Origin: Terriglobia bacterium
Lineage (GTDB): Bacteria > Acidobacteriota > Terriglobia > Terriglobales > Acidobacteriaceae
Direction of reading: 5' to 3'
NCBI GenBank assembly: GCA_021324365.1
Contig: JAJPJE010000072.1
Span: 1-40,551 of the forward strand
Length of the DNA stretch: 40,551 nucleotides
In this document: piece after piece, positions 6,988 through 15,234 of the stretch
How the letters are laid out: every line of letters starts with the position of its first letter
How positions within the stretch are numbered: the first letter of the stretch is position 1
Made by a program: the position numbers and the translations under genes
Notes under the pieces: model-generated
What the model was told of the DNA's origin: nothing
Seen by the model: the letters and a program-made list of their open reading frames with translations, nothing else
The model's database searches: none

Positions 6988-8826
6988 TCACATGCCGAAT
7001 CGACGAATCAGCAGTCCGAGTACGATACCTATGGCGGCGGCACCGAGGGTCAAGAACGCAACGTAATCGCCAACGTGTCCGCTGTGCAGCGAGCGCAAGC
7101 CACCCATGACAAGTTTGAAGGGGCGCACAATAACGTCCTGCTTGGGCCATAGCGGGGAAAGCGACCACGCCGCGAGTAGCAGTCCGAACACAATCGCGCA
7201 GGAGGTTGAGATCAGAGTTGGTGTGAGCGCCGTCTGGCCGGGCGGAGCGAAGGTGTTCGGTAGATGTGCGCCATCCAAGACGCGAGACTGGTATGCTGCA
7301 GTGTCTGCCATCGTGAAGGCACCGGTCTCCGCGGCGCGACGCAATTTGGGAGTTAGCGTCAGCCCGAGTGCAGCGATCACCATCAGGAATGCTGGAAGGA
7401 TCATGACAGCGGGAATGCGATGGTGCGGACCGGCGGTCTCGCGTTCCTCAGGAATTTGCTTGCCGGTTCTGAGACTTTCCCGGTCACCCCAGCCCAGATA
7501 GACCCTTCCGTAGACACGTAGCACCGCCGCGGAGGTTATTGCTCCTGAAAATGCAAATATGACGGGAATCCAGTCCTGATGCACTAGTGTGGCTGCATGA
7601 TCAATTGCATGCTCGCCGAGGAACGTAAGATTTGGTGGTACACCAGCCAGCCCCAACGCTCCAAGAAGAAACACAATTCCCGAGAAGTGATGCCGCTGCG
7701 CGCGTCCGCGAAGTTCGAGTTCATCGACCGACCCATAGCGATGCAGCAGAATACCGGCGCCAATAAACAAGGACGCTTTCACCAGACCATGACCGGCTAC
7801 GTAGAGCGCCACTCCCGAGAGCGCATGCGGATCGAGTAAGGCAAACCCAATCACCAACAGTCCAGTGTGGCTGATCGTAGAAAAGGCGAGCAGTCGCTTC
7901 AGATGACGTTGGCCAAAACACATAATCGCGCCAAGCAGGGAGGTAATTGTTCCGATGACCAGCAATAACGACATCAGCGCACCACGGTGGGCTGCAAAGG
8001 GACCAGCCATGATTGCCCAATACACGCGTGCTACCGCGTAGACTCCCAGTTGCACCATGATCCCGCTGAGGAGAATGCAAACAGGGGTAGGAGCGACGGC
8101 ATGAGCGTCAGCCAGCCAGAAGTGGAAGGGAAAAATTGCCGCCTTTACGTAGAAGCCGACCAGCAGAAAAACGAAGGCGGTAATTACCGTTGCATCCGAT
8201 TGCTGTCCGAGCGCGCGGCCTATCTGAGCCATGTTCAAGGCGCCAGTGCGCGAATACAGCATCGCGATTCCGCAGAGAACGAGGAAGGCTCCGATGGTAT
8301 TTGTAATGGCGAAGTTCAACGCTCCCTGCTGTGCGGTGGTTTCTTCATTTTTGTATCCGCAGAGCGCAAACGCAGAGGCGCTCATTAATTCGAAGAAAAC
8401 GAACAGGTTGAAGAGATCGCCGGTGAATGCAAATCCCGACATCGCTGCCAGAAAGCCCAGAACGAGCACGTGGAACATGGTGCCGATGGAATCGAAGTAG
8501 CGCAGCGAGAAAACAAAGGCCACCAGCACCAGCACAGAGATGAGCATGGCCAGTGCGCAACTCAGCGGATCGATGACAAAACAGATACCGAGCGCGGCAC
8601 CCGACCGCGGAGCCCATCCGCCGTACCAATACACGAATGGCTGGCTACGGACGCTGTAAAGCAGCAACGTCTCAGTGAAAAGTGTTACCAATGTTGCCAG
8701 AATGGCAAGGGTGTCGGCCATCCGACGCGGGAGAAATTTGTTCAGTGCAGCAAGAACTGCGGCAGTTCCAAGCGGAGTAGCAACAGGAAGAGCCGTGATA
8801 TGAGCAACAATGCTGGAGAGAGACAT
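6988..8826 (-). CDS. MrpD/MbhH-like antiporter subunit (proton-conducting membrane transporter)
   Basis: A polytopic protein of 612 residues from the complex I NuoL/M/N superfamily. Recognisable blocks are the conserved LFVFFELMSASAFALCGYKNE region with the TM5 glutamate, VGFYVKAAIFPFHFWLADAHAVAPTPVCILLSG (TM7 lysine and following loop), and the TM8 segment ending FSTISHTGLLVIG. It is longer than usual MrpD (about 500 residues). The extra C-terminal part ends RSLHSGHVGDYVAFLTLG, a motif seen at the C-termini of larger NuoL-type subunits. The ATG at 8826 lies 4 bp after the mrpC stop. An upstream alternative start would run back through mrpC. This is the only large antiporter-like subunit in the cluster. 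Confidence 0.9.
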   Translation of the reverse strand: MSLSSIVAHITALPVATPLGTAAVLAALNKFLPRRMADTLAILATLVTLFTETLLLYSVRSQPFVYWYGGWAPRSGAALGICFVIDPLSCALAMLISVLVLVAFVFSLRYFDSIGTMFHVLVLGFLAAMSGFAFTGDLFNLFVFFELMSASAFALCGYKNEETTAQQGALNFAITNTIGAFLVLCGIAMLYSRTGALNMAQIGRALGQQSDATVITAFVFLLVGFYVKAAIFPFHFWLADAHAVAPTPVCILLSGIMVQLGVYAVARVYWAIMAGPFAAHRGALMSLLLVIGTITSLLGAIMCFGQRHLKRLLAFSTISHTGLLVIGFALLDPHALSGVALYVAGHGLVKASLFIGAGILLHRYGSVDELELRGRAQRHHFSGIVFLLGALGLAGVPPNLTFLGEHAIDHAATLVHQDWIPVIFAFSGAITSAAVLRVYGRVYLGWGDRESLRTGKQIPEERETAGPHHRIPAVMILPAFLMVIAALGLTLTPKLRRAAETGAFTMADTAAYQSRVLDGAHLPNTFAPPGQTALTPTLISTSCAIVFGLLLAAWSLSPLWPKQDVIVRPFKLVMGGLRSLHSGHVGDYVAFLTLGAAAIGIVLGLLIRRFGM

Positions 8827-8830
8827 TGTG

Positions 8831-9175
8831 CTATCCCTGCAGTTCCCGCAAATGATCGGGATTGAGAGTGCCGGTTCCCTTGTGCACCTGCACCGCGAGC
8901 GAGAGCAGCAGTGCAACGACAGTGGCTTCCACCACAATGTCGGTCAACATAAGCGCCTGCACCACAGGATCCACAGCGGGTGTTCCGACCGGCACACCTG
9001 CAAATACGGGAGGCATTCCTCCTATGCGATATCCGATCGTGAGCAGCAGGACATAGGTGGACGACTGCACGACAGCAAGGCACATCACCAGGTGAATGAA
9101 GTTGCGGCTGGTTACCACCCCATAGAGGCCGATACAGAAAAGCCACGCCGCCACGAGATAGGGAAAGAGGCTCAT
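8831..9175 (-). CDS. mrpC: MrpC/MnhC/MbhG (NuoK-like) subunit
   Basis: A 114-residue NuoK-like membrane protein with three predicted helices. It begins SLFPYLVAAWLFCIGLYGVV and has the family signature HLVMCLAVVQSSTYVLLLTIGY. The C-terminal helix reads DIVVEATVVALLLSLAVQ, including the conserved DIVV-A-T pattern. It overlaps the upstream MrpB-like gene by 4 bp (9172-9175) and precedes mrpD by 4 bp, so it is tightly coupled. In Mrp/Mbh complexes this subunit belongs to the membrane ion-translocation module. Confidence 0.92.
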   Translation of the reverse strand: MSLFPYLVAAWLFCIGLYGVVTSRNFIHLVMCLAVVQSSTYVLLLTIGYRIGGMPPVFAGVPVGTPAVDPVVQALMLTDIVVEATVVALLLSLAVQVHKGTGTLNPDHLRELQG

Positions 9176-9969
9176 TTGCCTCCTTGGACGCGAAGTTTGA
9201 CCTCGAGCGTCTGCTCAAGAAAGACGTAGATCAGCTGTACAAAACCTCCTGAAACGGCCAGGCCGGTGGCGATGTTCAGCAGCGCAACAGTGCCGGCAGA
9301 AATCACTGATCCAGTCTGTCCCAGGGGAAGCAAATTCTGCAGGAATGCGCCACCAACGAATAGACCGAGCAGTCCGACGAGTACGAAGCCAAAGATGCCC
9401 GCCCCTTCGATTGCCTCGACCCATTCCTGGCGCGTGATGCGCTTGAACGTTTTTAGATCGCCGGCGAGGTAGACGAGTAGCGGCGGGGTCGCGAGAATCA
9501 CTCCACCCTGGAAGCCACCACCCGGTGTCAATTGACCGTGAGTGACGATGTACCAGCCGAAAACGATCAGCGGTCCGACCAAGGCGAGCGTGAGGACGCG
9601 CGCGGCATCGCTGGCTGCCGGCGCGCGACGGCGCTCACTTTCATCGAGATCGCGCTGCAGGCTGTTATCCGCTTTGCCATCGTTGTTGTCGGTCTCTTTC
9701 TTCTGAGGACGCAGCAGGAGACTGGTGCCGATTACCGACATGAACAGGATCGATTCTTCTCCGAGCGTATCGAAGCCGCGATAATCGAAGTTGACCGCAG
9801 TAACCACGTCGGTCGCGTGCCGTTCATAGACAGCAACGTGATTCAGAATGTCGCCATAAGGGCCGCGATAATGGCCGAAGGGCGGAAGGTCGTGCAGCCC
9901 CCATGCGAATACGCCGAAGAAGGCCACAACTGAAATCAGAAAGAAGTAGCGCCTGAAACGTGGATTCAC
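9172..9969 (-). CDS. MbhE-like domain fused to MrpB/MnhB
   Basis: A 265-residue membrane protein made of two usually separate pieces. Residues 1-90 resemble MbhE or the extreme C-terminus of MrpA (HATDVVTAVNFDYRGFDTLGEESILFMSVIGTSLLL). A charged linker at about residues 90-120 (KKETDNNDGKADNSLQRDLD) follows. Residues about 120-265 are the MnhB domain, with four helices and the signature THGQLTPGGGFQGGVILATPPLLVYLAGD. The gene overlaps the upstream MbhD-like gene (9966-9969) and the downstream mrpC by 4 bp each. It belongs to a cation/proton translocating membrane complex. Confidence 0.88.
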   Translation of the reverse strand: MNPRFRRYFFLISVVAFFGVFAWGLHDLPPFGHYRGPYGDILNHVAVYERHATDVVTAVNFDYRGFDTLGEESILFMSVIGTSLLLRPQKKETDNNDGKADNSLQRDLDESERRRAPAASDAARVLTLALVGPLIVFGWYIVTHGQLTPGGGFQGGVILATPPLLVYLAGDLKTFKRITRQEWVEAIEGAGIFGFVLVGLLGLFVGGAFLQNLLPLGQTGSVISAGTVALLNIATGLAVSGGFVQLIYVFLEQTLEVKLRVQGGK

Positions 9970-10253
9970 GCGGCCTCTTTCCCTTTTTTCTCGTGGCGTT
10001 TGCGCGCCTCATGTTCCTCGGTGTTGCGGCGAACTCGCGCCATGGTCAGCATGAACATGAGCGGCAGCGCAACCGCGCCGATGACAACTTGAGATAATCC
10101 GACGTCCGGGGCCTGAAATATGAAGAACATGCAGGCGAGCACGAGTCCAAAGAAGCTGAGTCCGATCACCTGGCTGCGCGGATCGCGGGTGAGCACTACG
10201 GCGGTCCCGAAGATCGCCACAAAGCAGAGAATCAGCATCTGAAGCAGTTGCAT
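9966..10253 (-). CDS. MbhD-like (MrpA-domain, DUF4040) small membrane subunit
   Basis: A 95-residue protein with about three helices. It contains RDPRSQVIGLSFFGLVLACMFF and QAPDVGLSQVVIGAVALPLMFMLTM, the latter a strong match to the DUF4040/MbhD domain that forms the middle of long MrpA proteins (the 'APDVALTE' motif, here APDVGLSQ). The C-terminus is very basic. As a free-standing protein it matches the archaeal Mbh arrangement. It ends in a 4-bp overlap with the MbhE-MnhB fusion and starts 1 bp after the mrpG stop. Confidence 0.87.
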   Translation of the reverse strand: MQLLQMLILCFVAIFGTAVVLTRDPRSQVIGLSFFGLVLACMFFIFQAPDVGLSQVVIGAVALPLMFMLTMARVRRNTEEHEARKRHEKKGKEAA

Positions 10254-10254
10254 G

Positions 10255-10590
10255 TCAGCCTCGCGGCGCCGCCCCTTCGATGTTCTCCTGGGGGTCGACA
10301 GACCAGTGACCCAACTGGCGGACGCGGGCTGCGCGAGCGGTGGCGTGTGTCAGTACTGCATTGATCAGCAGCAGCGCACCAAAAACGAGAATGGTCTTGA
10401 TTGCGGCTTGGCCAGCCCCTTCGTGAATGATGACGGCAATTAACAAGGGAATGAACGCGACCGTAGTGACGGGCGCGAGGTAATGCAGCCTCACGTAGAA
10501 GTCGGAGACAGTTGCAATGGCAATGCAGCATACAAGCGAAATGAGAACTACAATTGCCAGCAGCACGAAGATCCACACTGTGCCAGTCAT
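10255..10590 (-). CDS. mrpG: MrpG/MnhG/MbhC subunit
   Basis: A 111-residue protein with three hydrophobic helices. The central block DFYVRLHYLAPVTTVAFIPLLIAVII matches the family's 'D.y.RlHa.t...t.G' region with a variant sequence. A third helix LVFGALLLINAVLTHATARAARVR follows. It overlaps mrpF by 4 bp (10587-10590). Position and size match the small MrpG subunit, which is required for complex assembly in characterised Mrp antiporters. Confidence 0.87.
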   Translation of the reverse strand: MTGTVWIFVLLAIVVLISLVCCIAIATVSDFYVRLHYLAPVTTVAFIPLLIAVIIHEGAGQAAIKTILVFGALLLINAVLTHATARAARVRQLGHWSVDPQENIEGAAPRG

Positions 10591-10838
10591 AGCCAGCGTT
10601 CCAGGAAACGCGCAAAAACAAGTCCGCCACCAAATGCCATCAGGCCGGAGGCAAGAGCGAGATCGTAGAAATTCGGATTACCGAGCGCCTCCGAGAAAGT
10701 AATAAAGAACATGCTCACGATCACGCCCGCCATTTCCAGCCCGAGCAGGCGCTCGATGGGTGAGCCGCGAAACACGGCCACGCCGCACGGAATCAGGCAA
10801 ATCGCAAGACCGATGGAGGCCAGCAGCCAGGGATTCAT
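10587..10838 (-). CDS. mrpF: MrpF/MnhF/MbhB subunit
   Basis: An 83-residue membrane protein with three helices. It has the MrpF-type segment RGSPIERLLGLEMAGVIVSMFFITFSEAL and ends FARFLERWL. It overlaps mrpE by 4 bp (10835-10838) and mrpG by 4 bp, continuing the chain of coupled starts. MrpF is a small core subunit of the Mrp/Mbh ion-translocation module. Confidence 0.87.
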   Translation of the reverse strand: MNPWLLASIGLAICLIPCGVAVFRGSPIERLLGLEMAGVIVSMFFITFSEALGNPNFYDLALASGLMAFGGGLVFARFLERWL

Positions 10839-11320
10839 GGCTTCGCTCCGAGGAGTCTGGCCGTCAACGGCACAGATGACGGTTGAATTTCATGCAACAA
10901 CAACTCGTGGTGCTTCCGATCGATGCCGACAACGACGGAATCGGGTGGAATGGTGAGATAAGCGGTTACGAGAGTGCGGCGGGCTGAGGATTCCGGATCA
11001 TCGCCACCGGTATCAAAAGGAACCGCGTGGAATCGGGCAAGCGAGCGCTTATGCAGGATCGCACGAGCTAAATTGATGGTCAATCGCCCCGCGCCGATTA
11101 CCACATACCATGGTTCCAGTGCCGCCAAGCTGACCCAGAGAAGTCGCGGCCGGAATACGGCGAATCCGGATGCGCGCACGATGGCACGGCCGATAACTCC
11201 GAGAATTGCAACTGCAATGCCCACGCACAGCTCAGGCATTCGCGGACTGCTGGTGTACAGGATCCAGACACCCAGCATGACTGTGAAACTAGCGAGCAGC
11301 GCTATGGTGTTGCGTACCAT
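10835..11320 (-). CDS. mrpE: MrpE/MnhE/MbhA subunit
   Basis: A 161-residue protein with N-terminal hydrophobic helices and a soluble tail carrying RRTLVTAYLTIPPDSVVVGID and HHELLLHEI, the MrpE 'sITltPGTl...d.lyVH' region in variant form. I take the ATG at 11320 (MVRNTIALLA), which gives the family's normal length. A longer frame back to 11581 would add 87 unrelated residues and overlap the SDR gene. No clear Shine-Dalgarno is seen. It is the first gene of the seven-gene ion-translocation block and follows a 236-bp gap after the SDR. Confidence 0.85.
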   Translation of the reverse strand: MVRNTIALLASFTVMLGVWILYTSSPRMPELCVGIAVAILGVIGRAIVRASGFAVFRPRLLWVSLAALEPWYVVIGAGRLTINLARAILHKRSLARFHAVPFDTGGDDPESSARRTLVTAYLTIPPDSVVVGIDRKHHELLLHEIQPSSVPLTARLLGAKP

Positions 11321-11556
11321 TTGTTTGGATGTGAGAGCAACCAGAGAAGTGGGGTTGTATCGAATCCGGTCAATGCTCAGTTGGCCGGTAGCCAGTGGTC
11401 GGCGGTACTCATTATTATTGGTGCAATTTGTAGATGCACGGCTCTTCGGGTACGGAAGATCGACAACGTAGCTCCCTGGCCGACTGCTGTCGGATCGGGA
11501 AGACAAATCGGGCGGCGGCTCAACCCCGCCTCCCTTCAGAGCAACTGCGGACCGTG

Positions 11557-12651
11557 TTAGGAAGCTTCCATTGCCGTGCATTGATTCAGATTGCGGGCAG
11601 CTCGGCGGCCAAGTCTCGTGATAAAAGACCGGGTTACAGGCGTCTCGCTCTCAGTTCCCGTATAGCGGGTTGCAGGATCCCCTTGCGTGTCGGGAAGGAC
11701 TCGATTGGCAATAGCCATCATTTCGGAGGTCAAACCGGGAGCCACACCGTGTATCAATGCGATGGCTTTCGCCTGCGGAGAAAGGATCACCTCCGCACGA
11801 TGGTGGCGAATGGCACGGATAATTTTCCGCGCAGCAGCTTCGGCGCTGATGGAGGTGAACGGCAGAGTTGCGCCAAGGGAAAACCAGGTGAACTCGCCGT
11901 GATGATCTCCTTTGAAATATGCGTTCAGGTGCGAGCCGGTGCGCATCAGGCCGGGAGCGACAGTGGTTACGTGAATACCGGATTTAGCGAGTTCAGCGTG
12001 CAGGCCTTCCGAGAAGCCGACGGCCGCAAATTTCGCCGAGGAATAAGGAAGGAGGTGTGGCACCGAAACTTTCCCGCCAATCGATGTGATGTTTGCAATC
12101 GAGCCTTGCTGCCGCGCCTTCATGTGCGGGAGAACGGCAAGAGTGGCGTAGACCATGCCCCAGTACATGACGTCCATGGCTTCCTGGAAGTCAGACAGAG
12201 TTTGCGCTTCGAAGGGGCCAACGCTGATTACGCCGGCGTTGTTAATGAGGACATCGATACGCCCGAAATCGCGTAGCACGGTATTGATCCAGGAGACGAC
12301 CTCATCATTGTTGGTTACATCGCAGACATAAGTGCCGACTTCTGCATCCATGCCGATCTGCCGGCGTGCAGCTTCGAGTTCGCGCTGATCGCGGGCGCAG
12401 ATTGCGACGCGTGCGCCGTGACGAGCGGCTTCCTTCGCTAACGCAAAGCCAAGTCCGCGCGACGCTCCGGTAATCACCACGACCTTGCCTGACCAGTCCT
12501 CTGGCCGAGAGGCGGCACGCAGCAGTTTCCAGCCGAGCAGGCCAGCGGCGGCAGTTCCAAGCGTTACTCCGGCGGCAATGCCAGCGGCTCCGAAAGCAGC
12601 GACTTTTCCAACTTGGCGGGCAGTGCGATTCAGATCTCGGCGGGTGCGCAT
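11557..12651 (-). CDS. Membrane-anchored short-chain dehydrogenase/reductase
   Basis: A 364-residue classical SDR with an N-terminal extension. Residues about 16-45 form a hydrophobic Gly/Ala-rich anchor. The Rossmann nucleotide motif TGASRGLG is at 61-68 and NNAG at 137-140. The catalytic set is S190 with Y203 and K207 (YSSAK). Arg-rich residues after the first strand (CARDQR) suggest NADP(H), which is an inference. It probably oxidises or reduces an alcohol or ketone, with substrate unknown. The ATG has an AGGAGG Shine-Dalgarno. The gene lies 39 bp after the FNT channel gene on the same strand. Confidence 0.88.
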   Translation of the reverse strand: MRTRRDLNRTARQVGKVAAFGAAGIAAGVTLGTAAAGLLGWKLLRAASRPEDWSGKVVVITGASRGLGFALAKEAARHGARVAICARDQRELEAARRQIGMDAEVGTYVCDVTNNDEVVSWINTVLRDFGRIDVLINNAGVISVGPFEAQTLSDFQEAMDVMYWGMVYATLAVLPHMKARQQGSIANITSIGGKVSVPHLLPYSSAKFAAVGFSEGLHAELAKSGIHVTTVAPGLMRTGSHLNAYFKGDHHGEFTWFSLGATLPFTSISAEAAARKIIRAIRHHRAEVILSPQAKAIALIHGVAPGLTSEMMAIANRVLPDTQGDPATRYTGTESETPVTRSFITRLGRRAARNLNQCTAMEAS

Positions 12652-12690
12652 AGGACCTCCTGACCCCGACTCGTCTCGGGTGTAAGCAGT

Positions 12691-13494
12691 TTATTCGTTT
12701 TCGCCAGCTCGAACCTGTCCATAGTTCAGGAGCGTGACGATGGTGACGCCGCCAATGATGTTTCCAAAGGTGGCAAACAACAACCAGCGAAGATACATGG
12801 CAACACTAAGGTTTTGGCTGACTACGGCAGCAAGAATCTCCCCACTAGTGGCGATACAGTGAGAAAATCCACCAACGCCAACGACGAAAGTAAGCAGCCA
12901 GACGACCGCAATCTGTCCGATGGTCCAGTGACTGGCGGAAACCATCCAGGCGACCAGCGCAATGAGCCAGCCGCCGATCACGCCGCTCCAGAAGAAGAAA
13001 GTCGACGTGCCGGCGACTGCACCCACTCCCAGGATAACCAGTTCCTGCGCGGCTTTCGGACTTAACGCAGGGGTGCGCTCCGTGATGAGAGAGAACACCA
13101 GCGCGCCGAGCACATTACAGACGAAAACTACCGCCCAAAGCCGGAGCGTATTGAAGATGCATCGCCGGTCCTCGAGTACCAGGACGACGGGATACAGAGT
13201 ATTTTCGGTAAACAATTGGGCGCGCCCGATAATCACAGCAATGAATCCGGCTGGGTAAAAAAGTTGCGCGGCAAACTCCGCCCCAGGACTGTGGCCAAGC
13301 ACGGCGCGAACGACGGCCACCGATAGTCCGGTGAGACCCATGGCAAAGCCGCCGGCAAGCCCGGAGAGCGCGAGAGCCTTCGTGGAACGGGCAAGTTCCT
13401 CGCGGCCGTTGCTGATCACGTTTTCCAGGATTTCCGGAGCTGAGCGTCGTGTGGACTTCAGCTCCAGTTCTTGCCCGTGTTCCTGCGCTTGCAT
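12691..13494 (-). CDS. Formate/nitrite transporter (FNT) family channel
   Basis: A 267-residue membrane protein with six predicted helices. The N-terminus is a hydrophilic stretch (APEILENVISNGREEL) typical of the FNT subfamily related to YfdC. Characteristic elements are FIAVIIGRAQLFTENTLYPVV (the FNT 'xxxgaeLFTgN' slide region), the half-helix HCIATSGEIL carrying the central pore histidine, and a final TM with FGNIIGGVTIVTLLNYGQV. The family conducts small monovalent anions or their acids. The exact cargo is unknown. Given the upstream fluoride-responsive genes, a role in anion or proton homeostasis is plausible but is inference. Two hairpins separate it from the protease gene. Confidence 0.88.
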   Translation of the reverse strand: MQAQEHGQELELKSTRRSAPEILENVISNGREELARSTKALALSGLAGGFAMGLTGLSVAVVRAVLGHSPGAEFAAQLFYPAGFIAVIIGRAQLFTENTLYPVVLVLEDRRCIFNTLRLWAVVFVCNVLGALVFSLITERTPALSPKAAQELVILGVGAVAGTSTFFFWSGVIGGWLIALVAWMVSASHWTIGQIAVVWLLTFVVGVGGFSHCIATSGEILAAVVSQNLSVAMYLRWLLFATFGNIIGGVTIVTLLNYGQVRAGENE

Positions 13495-13522
13495 CGATGG
13501 TTAGATGCAGATTTCCATCGAC

Positions 13523-13557
13523 CCCAGGTTAGAGCCGTACGAAGGCGCGAACCTGGG
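13523..13557. repeat. CCCAGGTT...AACCTGGG intergenic hairpin
   Basis: Eight-base perfect arms (13523-13530 and 13550-13557) lie between the protease and FNT genes. The right half GGCGCGAACCTGGG resembles the repeat at 6110-6146. No T-run follows, so it is unlikely to be a strong intrinsic terminator. Confidence 0.55.
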
Positions 13558-13582
13558 CACCTGCCAGGGAACGACGGGCTAC

Positions 13583-14731
13583 TCAGGCAGCGGTCAGTTC
13601 GGCGCGGTTGCGAAGAATCTGCAGCAAGTTTCCGCGACTCAGGATGCCCAGCAAAATACCGTTTGATACGACCGGCATCTGGTTCACATCCTCGCGAGCC
13701 ATAGTTTCCATTGCTTCGAAGAGCGATGTGTCCGGCGCTAAGGTGTGCAGCTTGGCGAGGGGACGCATCACGTCGCGAACGCGAGCCTGCGACCAGTTCT
13801 GGCGCTCCGTTTGGCGTACTTCATGTGGTGTGATCAGGCCTACCAGATACCCATTCTCCTGAACCACAAAGCAGCGCTGGCCAGTGTGGAGTAGATACGA
13901 GTCAACGAACTCCTGAACACTGAGGTCGCCGGGGACATTTCCGCAGTCGCGCGACATGGCATCAGAGACGTTCAAGCCAGCAAGCGCGGTTTGGCTGCGC
14001 CGTAGGGCGAGAGAGTTCCCCGCCGCCTGAATCAAAAACCAGCCGATAATTGCCAACCAGATCGCGCCGATGCCCTCGCCGGTGAATAACCGAAACAGGC
14101 TGTACACGATGAAGAGCCAGCCAACCACCTGTCCTATGCTGGCGGCGACCCGCGTGGCGCGATCGGCGTTTTTGGTGACCCCCCAAATGATGGACCGCAG
14201 CACGCGACCGCCGTCCATTGGAAAGCCGGGAATCATGTTGAATGCTGCGAGAACGAAATTAATGTAGCCGAGCCATTCAAAAATCGCTGCGCCCGGGTTG
14301 TGTGCCATGGTCCAGAGCGTCCAGCCGAAAAAGAAATGTGCTATGGCCAGACAGGCGAAACCGAACGCGACGCTCATGGCAGGGCCAGCGATGGCCATCC
14401 AAAATTCTGTCGAAGCGCTCTCCGGTTCACGTTCGATTTGCGCGACACCGCCGAGAAGAAATAGTGTGATTCGATTCACAGGCAGGCCACGAGCCTTTGC
14501 TACCATCGCGTGCGAGAGTTCGTGCAGGATCAATCCAGCAAAAAACAAAAGTCCGGTGATGACGGCCGCCCCCCAGATGGTCAGTGTGGACCAGTCGGGG
14601 TTCGTGTAACGAAACTGCGCACCGAGCGAGAAGACGATGAGTACAGCAATAATCACCCAGGTGTAATGCAGCCGAAGATCGATACCGGCGATGCGACCAA
14701 AACGGAAACTGCCCTTCTGCGTGCCATTCAT
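13583..14731 (-). CDS. Site-2-type (M50) intramembrane metalloprotease with CBS pair
   Basis: A 382-residue protein with about six N-terminal membrane helices followed by a tandem CBS domain (about residues 250-378). The zinc motif HELSH is at H70-H74. The second metal-binding motif, NMIPGFPMDGGR, spans N165-R176 with the zinc-ligand aspartate at D173. This combination matches the SpoIVFB-like M50B group, in which CBS domains sense adenine nucleotides. The substrate is unknown. The start at 14731 is preceded by an AGGA Shine-Dalgarno. It sits 72 bp after the DUF190 gene, so it may share the fluoride-riboswitch transcript. Confidence 0.9.
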   Translation of the reverse strand: MNGTQKGSFRFGRIAGIDLRLHYTWVIIAVLIVFSLGAQFRYTNPDWSTLTIWGAAVITGLLFFAGLILHELSHAMVAKARGLPVNRITLFLLGGVAQIEREPESASTEFWMAIAGPAMSVAFGFACLAIAHFFFGWTLWTMAHNPGAAIFEWLGYINFVLAAFNMIPGFPMDGGRVLRSIIWGVTKNADRATRVAASIGQVVGWLFIVYSLFRLFTGEGIGAIWLAIIGWFLIQAAGNSLALRRSQTALAGLNVSDAMSRDCGNVPGDLSVQEFVDSYLLHTGQRCFVVQENGYLVGLITPHEVRQTERQNWSQARVRDVMRPLAKLHTLAPDTSLFEAMETMAREDVNQMPVVSNGILLGILSRGNLLQILRNRAELTAA

Positions 14732-14803
14732 GTGTGTTCCTGATCTGCGAAGCGCCTTTTATAAAGATGCTCGGGAGCATGGCATCGGACCAGCCCTATG
14801 TAG

Positions 14804-15151
14804 TTATTCGAGGCCTTGTTCGATCTGCACGTTTTCGCGCACGATCAGCCGGTGCGGAGCCATTTCACGCAGCGTAGGGAGCACTCGGGCAATATGCTCG
14901 TCGGTGTCGATGAATGTCAGCACCAGCGGGAGTTGCCCGCCCGCATCAACCAGGTGCGAAGCGTGTACCGCCTGTCGCCCGGTGAACCCAGCAACTGCAT
15001 GATAAACGCCGGCGCCGGCGACGTTTTCCTTGCGCAAATAGTTCAACAGTTCAATGTGCAGCGGACGGTGATGCCACCGGTCCGTTTCGTTGAGATACAT
15101 GGTGACCTGGACGGCCATGCGCAGTGTCTCCGGGCGCGAATTGTACTCCAT
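14804..15151 (-). CDS. DUF190-family protein next to crcB
   Basis: A 115-residue PII-like small soluble protein of the DUF190 family. Typical features are VTMYLNETDRWHHRPLHIELLNYLRKENVAGAGVYHAVAGFTG and a later LVLTFIDTDEHIARVLPTL strand. I choose the ATG at 15151 because AGGAG lies right upstream (AGGAGTTGCCAATG). The longer frame to 15199 has no such support. DUF190 proteins are often beside or fused to CrcB fluoride channels, which fits here: it follows crcB by 83 bp on the same strand. A sensory or modulatory role in fluoride resistance is inferred from this association. Confidence 0.9.
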   Translation of the reverse strand: MEYNSRPETLRMAVQVTMYLNETDRWHHRPLHIELLNYLRKENVAGAGVYHAVAGFTGRQAVHASHLVDAGGQLPLVLTFIDTDEHIARVLPTLREMAPHRLIVRENVQIEQGLE

Positions 15152-15234
15152 TGGCAACTCCTGTGAAGTGAGATGAGTTCTCGGTTCCACCTTTGGCAAG
15201 TAGAAGAGAGATACGCACCGCCGCCGAATGCAAA

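Noticed and set aside
8827-8937. 37-residue N-terminal extension of MrpD
   Set aside because: It is out-of-frame mrpC coding sequence. The ATG at 8826 is 4 bp after the mrpC stop and starts a normal MrpD N-terminus.
11321-11581. 87-residue N-terminal extension of MrpE
   Set aside because: No similarity to MrpE, overlap with the SDR 3' end, and the normal family length is obtained from 11320.
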